8,542 nt of DNA, from NCBI GenBank assembly GCA_903909925.1, contig CAIVXR010000223.1, positions 1-8,542 of the forward strand, written 5' to 3'. Both the position numbers and the translations under genes were made by a program. The notes below the pieces were generated by a model. The model did no database searches. It saw only the letters and a program-made list of their open reading frames with translations, and was not told where the DNA came from. How positions within the stretch are numbered: position 1 is the stretch's first letter; each line of letters opens with the position of its first letter. Below are positions 1 through 6,299 of this stretch, piece by piece. This DNA comes from an uncultured beta proteobacterium (GTDB lineage: Bacteria; Pseudomonadota; Gammaproteobacteria; Burkholderiales; Burkholderiaceae).

Positions 1-51
1 ACTGTTTTATCAGTGTTACCTGGTGCATACTTTTTACTAAAACGAAAATAA
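1..51 (+). CDS. Possible C-terminal end of an upstream protein (partial)
   Basis: Frame 1 is open from the left edge to a TAA at 49-51 and encodes 16 residues ending in a hydrophobic stretch and a basic tail (…LPGAYFLLKRK). Of the three forward frames this one reads most like a protein terminus, and it ends 18 bases before the GT9 start, a spacing that fits an operon with the genes that follow. The fragment is far too short to assign a family. An open frame of this length occurs easily by chance, so this is a tentative call. Confidence 0.35.
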   Translation, partial: TVLSVLPGAYFLLKRK

Positions 52-69
52 TCCTTCCAGAGAAAAACG

Positions 70-1329
70 ATGACTATTAGTGTCAATACCATGCGTGCTA
101 TCGATCATTGGGTCGGCGTACCACTCTGCGCAGTTGCTAGCCCATTGGTGGCTTTGATGGATGGTGTAAAGAATATCTTTGGAGGTGGTCCAGGGGCGCC
201 AAAGAAATTACTCTTCATTGAGCTCTCAGAAATGGGTAGTGCTATTTTGGTTGACCCAGCGATGCGGAATGCACAAGCTCGTGGTGCTGAATTATTCTTT
301 CTGATCTTTAAGAGTAATCGCGCAAGTCTGACCCTACTGAATACCGTCAAGCCAGAAAATATTTTTACGATTGACTCTTCTAGTTTGGGTGGCTTAATCA
401 AAGACACTTTACGATTTTTGATCATCGCTCGCCGTCATCGTATTGATACTGTGATCGATCTAGAGCTCTTTTCACGTTTCACTGCCTTGTTAACTGGCTT
501 ATGCGGCGCCCGGCATCGTGTGGGCTATCACATCTTTCATGGTGAGGGCTTATGGCGTGGCTTTATGCTCACTCGTAAGGTGCACTACAACCCTCACATA
601 CACATTACCAAGAATTTCTTATCTTTGATTCATGCAGCTTTTGCTAAACAGATTGAAGTGCCATTCAGCAAAATTCAGATTTCAGACTCTGAAGTGCGCC
701 TGGAACAGGCTGTTATTAATCCAGCAGCCCTTGAGAAAGTGCGCGAGCGTATTGAAAAGTTAGCAAAAGAATCTGGTATTGAATATGCGCATGGTAAAAA
801 CCGCTTAATTTTGATTAACCCAAATGCTAGCGACTTATTGCCACAACGCCGCTGGGCCCAGCAACGTTTTTCTGAATTGATTCAGGGTATACACCAGCAA
901 TACCCAAATGATCTTATTTTGATTACCGGCTCACCTGCCGAATTTGCTTATGTAGAAAAAGTACGCATAGTGGCTAATATCAAAAATGCTCTGAACTTTG
1001 CTGGGCAAGTCAGCTTTGGAGAGCTGCCCCCACTCTATACCCTCTCCGATGTGATGGTGACAAATGATTCTGGTCCAGGCCATTTCTCCGCTGTAACTCC
1101 ATTAAGAACGGTTGTCCTCTTTGGACCAGAGACACCAGCCCTCTATGGCTCTATCGGAAACTCGATTCCGATCACTGCTAACCTAGCATGCTCGCCATGC
1201 GTGAGTGCTGCCAATCATCGCAAAACACCATGCCAGGATAATGTTTGTATGCAAGCCATTACCGTAGCGCAAGTCTTAGACAAAGTCAGTATCCAATTGC
1301 AAGGCGCAGATAAGGCTAAGGGTCATTAA
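70..1329 (+). CDS. Glycosyltransferase family 9 (ADP-heptose:LPS heptosyltransferase-like) protein
   Basis: This 419-residue protein is a GT9 glycosyltransferase, the GT-B-fold family that includes LPS heptosyltransferases WaaC/WaaF, which act at the cytoplasmic face of the inner membrane. The hallmark donor-binding motif NDSGPGH lies at residues 332-338, followed by FGPETP at 351-356. A cysteine cluster near the C-terminus (C374, C377, C388, C393) resembles the CxxC…C…C pattern often seen in WaaF-like proteins. The N-terminal domain starts near residue 46 with a Rossmann-type strand (KLLFIELSEMGS). Heptosyltransferases normally have a GD pair at this loop, and here it is GS (G56-S57). About 45 residues precede this, with a hydrophobic stretch near 15-30 that could associate with the membrane. 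The ATG at 70 has only a weak purine-rich upstream stretch (CCAGAG). The PAP2 gene follows after 5 bases, suggesting a shared envelope-glycan role. The sugar and acceptor cannot be read from the sequence; heptose transfer is not assured. Confidence 0.9.
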   Translation: MTISVNTMRAIDHWVGVPLCAVASPLVALMDGVKNIFGGGPGAPKKLLFIELSEMGSAILVDPAMRNAQARGAELFFLIFKSNRASLTLLNTVKPENIFTIDSSSLGGLIKDTLRFLIIARRHRIDTVIDLELFSRFTALLTGLCGARHRVGYHIFHGEGLWRGFMLTRKVHYNPHIHITKNFLSLIHAAFAKQIEVPFSKIQISDSEVRLEQAVINPAALEKVRERIEKLAKESGIEYAHGKNRLILINPNASDLLPQRRWAQQRFSELIQGIHQQYPNDLILITGSPAEFAYVEKVRIVANIKNALNFAGQVSFGELPPLYTLSDVMVTNDSGPGHFSAVTPLRTVVLFGPETPALYGSIGNSIPITANLACSPCVSAANHRKTPCQDNVCMQAITVAQVLDKVSIQLQGADKAKGH

Positions 1330-1334
1330 GCAAA

Positions 1335-2126
1335 ATGAGTAACAAGGCAATTCCGGCATTAGCCTGGTTTGTTCCGCTAGCACTACTAGCCCTCGCATTT
1401 GCAATCTATTCTGGTGAACTACAAAGCAGTAGCTTTTTATTAGTCAATCAATTAGCTCGATATCTGCCAGACACAGTTTGGGCATGGCTGACATTTCTGG
1501 GTAATGGCTGGGGAATCTTTGCCATTGTATTTCCGCTGCTCTTACTAGCCCCTCGGGTGCTCACTGCCGGAATTTTTGCTGGCGCCTTAGCAGCAATTGC
1601 GAGTACTGCCTTAAAAGGGTATTTCGACTTACCAAGACCAGCTGGAGTTTTAGCAGATGGTAGCTTTTATCGCCTTGGCGAACCGCTGCTTCATAAATCA
1701 TTCCCATCAGGGCACACCTTGACAGTTTTTGCTGTAGTAACAGCATTGTATTTTTCTTGCGATAAAGCGAAACGTAAACCGATGTTGCTTCTGTTTGTTG
1801 TTGCAGCATTTGTTGGCTTATCGCGCAGTGCCATCGGAGCACACTGGTTAACTGACGTATTAGGTGGTGCGGGCTTTGGAATATGGTGCGGAATGCTAGG
1901 CGCTCTCTTAGCAAGTTTTATTCCTGAAAGATATTTCTCTATTAAGGCGGCTTGGCTGCGCCTTATAGCCATTGGGGGCGTAATAGCAATTTATGCTCAT
2001 CTGACGCAAATCATGGATCATGAACTTAATCTACCGCTTCAGTACGCGTCAATAGCCATACTCTTAATCACACTGGCCTTTTTTATTAAAGCGCAAATGA
2101 ACACATCACTCACAAAGTCAGAGTGA
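1335..2126 (+). CDS. PAP2-family integral membrane lipid phosphatase
   Basis: This 263-residue membrane protein belongs to the PAP2 (type 2 phosphatidic acid phosphatase) superfamily. All three parts of the catalytic signature are present: K94-x6-R101-P102, P124-S125-G126-H127, and S163-R164-x5-H170-x3-D174. H170 is the expected nucleophile and H127 the expected general acid. Hydrophobic segments near residues 8-25, 58-72, 76-95, 127-141, 149-163, 176-195, 207-223 and 236-251 fit a polytopic protein with its active site facing the periplasm. Known relatives dephosphorylate undecaprenyl pyrophosphate, phosphatidylglycerol phosphate or lipid A; the sequence does not distinguish these. It starts 5 bases after the GT9 stop and ends 6 bases before rlmJ, so co-transcription is likely. 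Pairing with a GT9 favours a lipid-linked glycan substrate, but that is inference from context. Confidence 0.93.
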   Translation: MSNKAIPALAWFVPLALLALAFAIYSGELQSSSFLLVNQLARYLPDTVWAWLTFLGNGWGIFAIVFPLLLLAPRVLTAGIFAGALAAIASTALKGYFDLPRPAGVLADGSFYRLGEPLLHKSFPSGHTLTVFAVVTALYFSCDKAKRKPMLLLFVVAAFVGLSRSAIGAHWLTDVLGGAGFGIWCGMLGALLASFIPERYFSIKAAWLRLIAIGGVIAIYAHLTQIMDHELNLPLQYASIAILLITLAFFIKAQMNTSLTKSE

Positions 2127-2132
2127 TTTACT

Positions 2133-3002
2133 ATGTTTAGTTATCGACACGCGTTTCATGCTGGAAGTCATGCCGATATTCTCAAGCATCTCACCCTAGT
2201 TCATCTTGTTGAATACCTTCAGGAAAAGCCTGGTGCCCTAACAATAATTGATACACATGCTGGTGCTGGCATTTACAGTTTGAAAGATGGTTTTGCTGTA
2301 ATAAGCAAGGAAGCTGAAGGCGGAATATTGCGCCTACTCAAGTTTATCGAGGCAGGTAATCCAACCCCACAAAGTGTTAAAAAATATTTAGCCCTAGTTC
2401 AAGCAGAAAATATGGGGAATGAACTTGCTAGTTATCCTGGATCACCTTTTATTTTGGCTCGCTTACTGAGACCACAGGATCGACTCAAATTATTCGAGCT
2501 GCACCCCAAAGAGATCGACATTCTGAGGCACAACGTTAGGGAGCTAACGCAGGCAAAGCAGATTGATGTTTATGCCGAAGATAGCTTTGCCAGACTCAAA
2601 GGCTTACTACCTCCCCCAAGTAGACGCGGTCTAGTACTAATTGACCCCTCTTATGAGGACAAACAGGACTACCGCTATCTTGAGGTGGCCATGGAAGAAG
2701 CGTTGCAACGATTTGCTACTGGCTGCTATGCAATTTGGTATCCCATTCTTTCTCGGAGAGAGTCAGCGGGGCTGCCAGATCACCTGAAGAAGATTGCTGC
2801 AAGCCACAAGCGTTCATGGCTACATACAGAGTTAAGGATTGAGAATGCACCTGGAGAGCGGCGTCTACAGGCTAGTGGTATGTTCATCATCAATCCACCA
2901 TGGACCCTAGAAAAACATTTAGCAGAGGCTTTACCTACTCTCACCAAGGCATTGGGCATCGATAGCGGCGCTCAATTTTTACTGAAGAGTTTTGAAGCTT
3001 AA
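2133..3002 (+). CDS. rlmJ: 23S rRNA (adenine2030-N6)-methyltransferase RlmJ
   Basis: RlmJ uses S-adenosylmethionine to methylate N6 of A2030 in 23S rRNA. The 289-residue length is close to the 280 of the E. coli protein. The N-terminus is characteristic of the family (SYRHAFHAGSHADILKH, residues 3-19). The SAM-binding motif I region is at D40-THAGAG-46, an acidic residue follows the next strand at E122 (FELHP), and motif IV is DPSY at 171-174. This family and other N6-adenine methyltransferases usually have DPPY here, so the second proline is replaced by serine. A late conserved NPPW lies at 254-257. The ATG at 2133 is 6 bases after the PAP2 stop, and GAGTGA (2121-2126), which spans that stop, can serve as the ribosome binding site. 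The gene has no obvious functional tie to the two envelope genes before it. It converges on the SOUL gene with 20 bases between the two stops. Confidence 0.95.
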   Translation: MFSYRHAFHAGSHADILKHLTLVHLVEYLQEKPGALTIIDTHAGAGIYSLKDGFAVISKEAEGGILRLLKFIEAGNPTPQSVKKYLALVQAENMGNELASYPGSPFILARLLRPQDRLKLFELHPKEIDILRHNVRELTQAKQIDVYAEDSFARLKGLLPPPSRRGLVLIDPSYEDKQDYRYLEVAMEEALQRFATGCYAIWYPILSRRESAGLPDHLKKIAASHKRSWLHTELRIENAPGERRLQASGMFIINPPWTLEKHLAEALPTLTKALGIDSGAQFLLKSFEA

Positions 3003-3022
3003 ATAATTTCCTTCTTGCGAAT

Positions 3023-3658
3023 TTAGTCGCGAATATCGATCATGATTTCATTGCGGCGCATAAAAGGTAGCGTCCAGGGTGGGTTATAACGGGCAAATTT
3101 TGGAGCGCCTGTGCCCTGAAGATTTTTACTCTTCATCCACTCTTCCAACTCTAGAGTTCTTTCGGCAATCTTGTTCTCATTGTAAAAACCGGTAAAGCTG
3201 ATCACTGCGCGCTTTACTGCAGGAATCTGTCGAAGTTGAACTTTAGAATTGAGGGGTTTGGGTAAGCTTTCCATGGTGTATTCGGCAGGCATTACAAATG
3301 AGATAGTCCATTGACCAGCATTTGATTCAATTGTCACTGGAGAGGTCATGGCAATCTTTGCGCTTTGAGGCGCCTGCCCTTCAACTACCACTGGCGAGGT
3401 CATGGCAATCTTTTCACTCACCTGATTCTGCCCAAAGATATAGGCAGCAATGAGCCGGAAACCCTGGCTAGAGGCTTCATCTAAATTACCCTCTACTTTC
3501 ACTTCGGCCAAAATCATTGGCGCATAGGATCTAAGCTCAAAAGGGGGTGTTTTTTCGAGAATAGAAAATTGAGGTTCTTCAGTGGCCATTACCGTTCCCG
3601 TAAAAGTCAGCGCAACAGCAGCCAAAATAATTCGTACTAGAAACTGCTTTAAACACAT
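3023..3658 (-). CDS. SOUL-family haem-binding-like exported protein
   Basis: This 211-residue protein matches the SOUL/HBP family, whose animal members bind haem; bacterial members are common but their role is poorly defined. Residues 1-25 form a Sec-type signal peptide (basic K4/R9, hydrophobic core, likely cleavage after VMA-25), so the mature protein should be periplasmic. Family features are the early ELRSYAPMILAEV (41-53), the KIAMTSPV motif, FVMPAEYTMESLP (121-133), the FTGF segment (155-158) and the C-terminal ARYNPPWTLPFMRRNE (189-204). KIAMTSPV occurs twice, at 83-90 and 101-108, encoded by a nearly exact DNA repeat. The ATG directly abuts the TAG stop of the LD-carboxypeptidase gene (stop 3659-3661, start 3658), with only a weak AAGGCG upstream, so translation probably depends on coupling. 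Haem binding itself is not shown by the sequence. Confidence 0.93.
   Translation of the reverse strand: MCLKQFLVRIILAAVALTFTGTVMATEEPQFSILEKTPPFELRSYAPMILAEVKVEGNLDEASSQGFRLIAAYIFGQNQVSEKIAMTSPVVVEGQAPQSAKIAMTSPVTIESNAGQWTISFVMPAEYTMESLPKPLNSKVQLRQIPAVKRAVISFTGFYNENKIAERTLELEEWMKSKNLQGTGAPKFARYNPPWTLPFMRRNEIMIDIRD
3336..3413 (-). repeat. 24-base direct repeat pair inside the SOUL gene
   Basis: Copies at 3336-3359 and 3390-3413 are identical except for one base (A at 3341, C at 3395). They are offset by exactly 54 bases, or 18 codons, so the frame is preserved. On the coding strand each copy encodes KIAMTSPV. The intervening sequence differs, so this is either an internal duplication whose linker has diverged or a duplicated motif held by selection. 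Confidence 0.9.
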
Positions 3659-4603
3659 CTACCAATTCGCCTTGAGAGCAAAGCCAGCAGCACTATAAGT
3701 TAAAGTAGCTTGAGCACCTGTAGGCAAGGTCAACTTATTGGCTTGATGGCCAAATGGCAGTCCCGTCAAAATAGGAATGGTATCTGGCACACGCTTACGA
3801 ATTGCTTCAATAGCCCGCTCCAAGGTATAACCTTTATCGTTATCGTAAAGTCGATAGGCAGAAAATCCTCCTAGAAGGATTGCGGACTGATGACCCAAAA
3901 TAGCTGCATCTAATAATTGCATCAGCATGCGCTCTAAGCGATAAGGATGCTCATTCACATCCTCCAAAAATAAAATTCCATTTTGAGTTTGTTGCTGAGA
4001 TGGTAAATACGGGGTGCCGACTAATCCCGCTAGAACCGTCAAGTTGCCACCCCACAAAATTCCCTTAAGCTCACCACTGCTTGCCTTAGCCAAAAAGGAC
4101 TGGGGCGCTGATACGCTGCAATCCAGTGTTCGCTTTTCAATAGCAACTTGAAAATGTTTCCACATAAATTCATCAGGAGCAATTGCCGTACCACTGTCAT
4201 CGAGCTTGCCAAAATCATAGTTCAGCATTGGCCCAGATAAGGTGATGGCACCTGTCTTAGCTAATAAGCCCAGTTGAAATACAGTGAAATCACTGTGACC
4301 AGAGATTTGCAAGCCATTACTAATCGCTTTAGCAATACCCGCCCAATCGATATTCGGTAGCAGGCGATGAATGCCATAACCGCCTCGCATGGCCATGACA
4401 ACAGTCTGGGGGTCGAGTGTCGCTAGCGTATTTAATTCATTTAGGCGCACTTCATCATTTCCAGAAAAGCGCTCATGAACACGCTTAACGCATTCTGAAT
4501 TTTGAATCGCAATACCTTGGCTCTTTAGCCAGTCAATGCCAGCTAAAGGACTTTTATCCTCTAAGCTTGCTCCAGAGGGAGCAATCAAGTGAATAGATTT
4601 CAA
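3659..4603 (-). CDS. ldcA: LD-carboxypeptidase (peptidase family S66, LdcA-like)
   Basis: Family S66 enzymes are cytoplasmic serine peptidases that remove the terminal D-alanine from murein tetrapeptides during peptidoglycan recycling; some relatives are microcin-immunity (MccF) proteins. The 314-residue length is typical. The expected catalytic triad is visible: nucleophile S104 in SGHSDFT (101-107), E214 in LEDVNEHPYRLERML (213-227), and H286 in GLPFGHQANKLTLP (281-294). The N-terminus has the usual IAPSG (7-11), and RGGYG (73-77) is the conserved glycine-rich loop. The start is TTG at 4603-4601, chosen because a strong AAGGAG lies 5 bases upstream and the family N-terminus begins right after it. 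TTG overlaps the tadA TGA as TTGA, so the two genes are translationally coupled. LdcA is more likely than MccF because there is no microcin gene nearby and the neighbours are housekeeping genes. Confidence 0.9.
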   Translation of the reverse strand: MKSIHLIAPSGASLEDKSPLAGIDWLKSQGIAIQNSECVKRVHERFSGNDEVRLNELNTLATLDPQTVVMAMRGGYGIHRLLPNIDWAGIAKAISNGLQISGHSDFTVFQLGLLAKTGAITLSGPMLNYDFGKLDDSGTAIAPDEFMWKHFQVAIEKRTLDCSVSAPQSFLAKASSGELKGILWGGNLTVLAGLVGTPYLPSQQQTQNGILFLEDVNEHPYRLERMLMQLLDAAILGHQSAILLGGFSAYRLYDNDKGYTLERAIEAIRKRVPDTIPILTGLPFGHQANKLTLPTGAQATLTYSAAGFALKANW

Positions 4604-5058
4604 CGTCGCTCCTTAAAGAAATCACGCAGCAATTGACCACACTCTTCTGCCATCATGCCGCCCTCAACAGCGGTCTGATGGTTAATTTGTTTAGATGAGA
4701 ATACATCTAAAACGCTGCCGCCGGCACCTGTTTTTGCATCTACAGCCCCATATACAACCCGATCAACTCTGGCGTGCAGTATTGCGCCAGCGCACATGGT
4801 GCAAGGCTCCAAGGTTACGTACAGGGTTGTGCCGGGTAAGCGGTAATTTTCTGCAGATAAAGCAGCTTGTCTTAATGCAAGCATTTCAGCGTGCGCGCTG
4901 GGATCGTGATTGGTGATAGGTTTATTAAATGCCTTAGAGATTACCTCTCCATCCCGAACAATCACGGCACCAACAGGAACCTCACCAGCAAGAGCTGCGA
5001 GCTCAGCTTGCTCTAAAGCCTGCTGCATGAACTGGCGATCAAGCTCTACTTGTTTCAT
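4600..5058 (-). CDS. tadA: tRNA-specific adenosine deaminase TadA
   Basis: TadA deaminates A34 of tRNA-Arg(ACG) to inosine, allowing one tRNA to read several CGN codons; it is usually essential in bacteria. The 152-residue protein carries the zinc cytidine/adenosine deaminase signature: H56-A-E58 (zinc ligand and catalytic glutamate) and P85-C86-T-M-C89 (zinc ligands). Flanking family blocks are GEVPVGAVIV (25-34), NHDPSAHAEMLAL (50-62), the LPGTTLYVTLEPC run ending at 86, and VVYGAVDAKTGAGGS (residues about 101-115), which is typical of TadA rather than cytosine deaminases. Its ATG overlaps the queD TAA by one base (TAATG) with no good Shine-Dalgarno, so translation is probably coupled to queD. 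Its TGA overlaps the TTG of the next gene. Confidence 0.97.
   Translation of the reverse strand: MKQVELDRQFMQQALEQAELAALAGEVPVGAVIVRDGEVISKAFNKPITNHDPSAHAEMLALRQAALSAENYRLPGTTLYVTLEPCTMCAGAILHARVDRVVYGAVDAKTGAGGSVLDVFSSKQINHQTAVEGGMMAEECGQLLRDFFKERR
4604..4620 (-). promoter_or_regulatory. Strong Shine-Dalgarno for the TTG-started LD-carboxypeptidase gene
   Basis: The coding strand reads TTTAAGGAGCGACG directly before the TTG. AAGGAG sits at a good spacing of 5 bases and lies inside the 3' end of tadA. It is the strongest ribosome binding site of the - strand cluster and is what decides the non-ATG start. Confidence 0.8.
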
Positions 5059-5522
5059 TAGGGGTGATATACATCAGCCCAGCAATTGGGTGTTTCATAT
5101 AAACGAAGAGCAGAGAGCTCAAGACGTCCACTAAAGGATTTGCTAAATACTGGCTGCAAAATAGCAAAAGCGGCGTTCGCTAAATTTTCCACAGTAGGAA
5201 CATGCTCCATCACTACAGTTTTATGATTTGGCAGCGTAGCCAAGAAAGCAACTAGACCCTCATCCTCTTTAGCGACTAAGAAGGCATGATCCCAAGGTTC
5301 AACCACATATTGATTTGTGAGGCGCTTGATATCCCCAAAATCTAGCACCATGCCATCGTCTGCTTTACCCGGATGGTCCGCAACTTCACCGGTCAAGGTA
5401 ACTTCAATGGCATAACGATGACCATGTAAATGTTTGCATTGCCCATCATGATTAGGAATACGATGCCCCGAATCAAATTCAAGACGACGGGTAATAGAGA
5501 TTGCAGCTTGTTTACTTGTCAT
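5058..5522 (-). CDS. queD: 6-carboxy-5,6,7,8-tetrahydropterin synthase QueD
   Basis: QueD converts 7,8-dihydroneopterin triphosphate into 6-carboxytetrahydropterin, the substrate of QueE on the route to preQ0 and queuosine. The 154-residue protein shows the 6-pyruvoyl-tetrahydropterin-synthase fold motifs: zinc ligands H20 (SGHR), H33 and H35 in CKHLHGHRY (29-37), nucleophile C29, catalytic-triad H79 in WDHAFL (77-82), and substrate-binding E143 in LYETPN (141-146). The conserved PTVENLA is at 109-115. It is somewhat longer than the E. coli enzyme (about 120 residues), with the extra length mostly around residues 82-106. An in-frame TAA directly precedes the ATG at 5522, so the start cannot lie further upstream. 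The Shine-Dalgarno is poor. It lies 60 bases after queE, as expected for the consecutive pathway enzymes. Confidence 0.94.
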   Translation of the reverse strand: MTSKQAAISITRRLEFDSGHRIPNHDGQCKHLHGHRYAIEVTLTGEVADHPGKADDGMVLDFGDIKRLTNQYVVEPWDHAFLVAKEDEGLVAFLATLPNHKTVVMEHVPTVENLANAAFAILQPVFSKSFSGRLELSALRLYETPNCWADVYHP

Positions 5523-5582
5523 TTAGATCTATCAATAGCATTACTGGATTTACCGGGATTATCAAATACTTCATTAAATGCC

Positions 5583-6236
5583 TTAGCGAATACCTATGAG
5601 TTTATGGGATTGGAGGCTTAATCTCCACAGAGGGCGTTTCTGGCAAAGATTCACAGCTAATTCAGTATTCATTTTAAGGTTTGGTCCATCCATAGGCTGC
5701 AAGAATCGATTGCGATAATCCATCTTCTCAAAGCGAGCCAACAATTTTTCCAAGGGGTCATGTCCTTCTTGGGGTATGACTAACTTCAGCTCATTAGCTT
5801 GGAGAACAATTAAATCGGAGCCTGCTTTAGGACTGACACAAACCCAATCAACCCCTTTAGGAACTTTGATGGTGCCATTTGTTTCAATTGCAATCTCAAA
5901 ACCTTTGTGATGGAGTTTAGTAATCAGCTCTTCATCTAACTGCAAAAGTGGCTCGCCACCGGTAAAGACTACATAACGCTGTTGAGGTCCTGCTGAAGTA
6001 CTTTGCCACGAAGCTTCAATAGCATTTGCTAAATCCTGAGCAGTTTCAAACTTACCGCCACCATCGCCGTCGCTACCGACAAAATCGGTATCGCAAAATT
6101 TACATACTGCCGTTGCACGATCCTCCTCGCGTCCACTCCATAAATTACAGCCCGCAAAGCGACAAAACACTGCGGCTCTTCCAGCATGGGTGCCTTCGCC
6201 TTGCAGCGTAGGAAAAAGTTCTTTAACGGTATACAT
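5583..6236 (-). CDS. queE: 7-carboxy-7-deazaguanine synthase QueE (radical SAM)
   Basis: QueE is a radical SAM enzyme that rearranges the QueD product into 7-carboxy-7-deazaguanine, the precursor of preQ0. Instead of the common CX3CX2C, the [4Fe-4S] ligands form C30-x14-C45-x2-C48, the expanded arrangement known from the Burkholderia QueE class; the insert (residues 31-44) is rich in charged residues. The N-terminal FPTLQGEGTHAGRAAVFCRFAG region (8-29) is the family's opening block. T92-G-G-E-P96 is the SAM-binding GGEP motif, and IAIETNGT (residues 114-121) is the usual following strand. The C-terminus WRLSLQSHKLIGIR is the normal end for this class, so the 217-residue protein looks complete. 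The ATG at 6236 has a modest AGG about 10 bases upstream. QueC, the next enzyme, is not in the window. Confidence 0.94.
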   Translation of the reverse strand: MYTVKELFPTLQGEGTHAGRAAVFCRFAGCNLWSGREEDRATAVCKFCDTDFVGSDGDGGGKFETAQDLANAIEASWQSTSAGPQQRYVVFTGGEPLLQLDEELITKLHHKGFEIAIETNGTIKVPKGVDWVCVSPKAGSDLIVLQANELKLVIPQEGHDPLEKLLARFEKMDYRNRFLQPMDGPNLKMNTELAVNLCQKRPLWRLSLQSHKLIGIR

Positions 6237-6299
6237 AAGAATGCGCCTATTTTAAGCGCTTTCATTAGTTGAAAGAATAATTTTGCGCTTATAGCCAAA
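6237..6299. other. 63-base intergenic gap upstream of queE with an inverted repeat
   Basis: This is the largest non-coding gap in the - strand cluster. It contains AAGCGC (6254-6259) and its complement GCGCTT (6285-6290), with an inner TTTCA/TGAAA hairpin (6260-6264 and 6270-6274, five-base loop). The outer and inner stems are separated on one side by ten unpaired bases. There is no T-run after it on the - strand, so it is not a standard terminator. A TAAAAT resembling a -10 box lies about 12 bases upstream of the start codon, but I see no acceptable -35 partner. A processing site or weak operator is possible; nothing is demonstrated. Confidence 0.3.

Noticed and set aside
1561..1972. Two open frames on the - strand opposite the PAP2 gene
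   Set aside because: They lie fully opposite a gene with an intact catalytic signature, and their translations show no family features.
3003..3030. Bidirectional terminator between rlmJ and the SOUL gene
   Set aside because: Only a 4-base GCGA/TCGC pairing is visible and no T-run follows on either strand, so I cannot support a terminator from the sequence.
4695..5134. Open frames on the + strand opposite tadA and queD
   Set aside because: They are antisense shadows of two genes with full catalytic motifs, and their translations look random and rich in Arg/Ser/Cys.
5430..5621. 63-codon + strand frame spanning queD start, gap and queE end
   Set aside because: It is opposite two well-supported genes, with no ribosome site and no family resemblance.
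6237..6299. preQ1 riboswitch upstream of queE
   Set aside because: The gap lacks the conserved GGTTC stem and the A-rich pseudoknot tail of known preQ1-I aptamers, and at 63 bases it offers little room for the larger classes.
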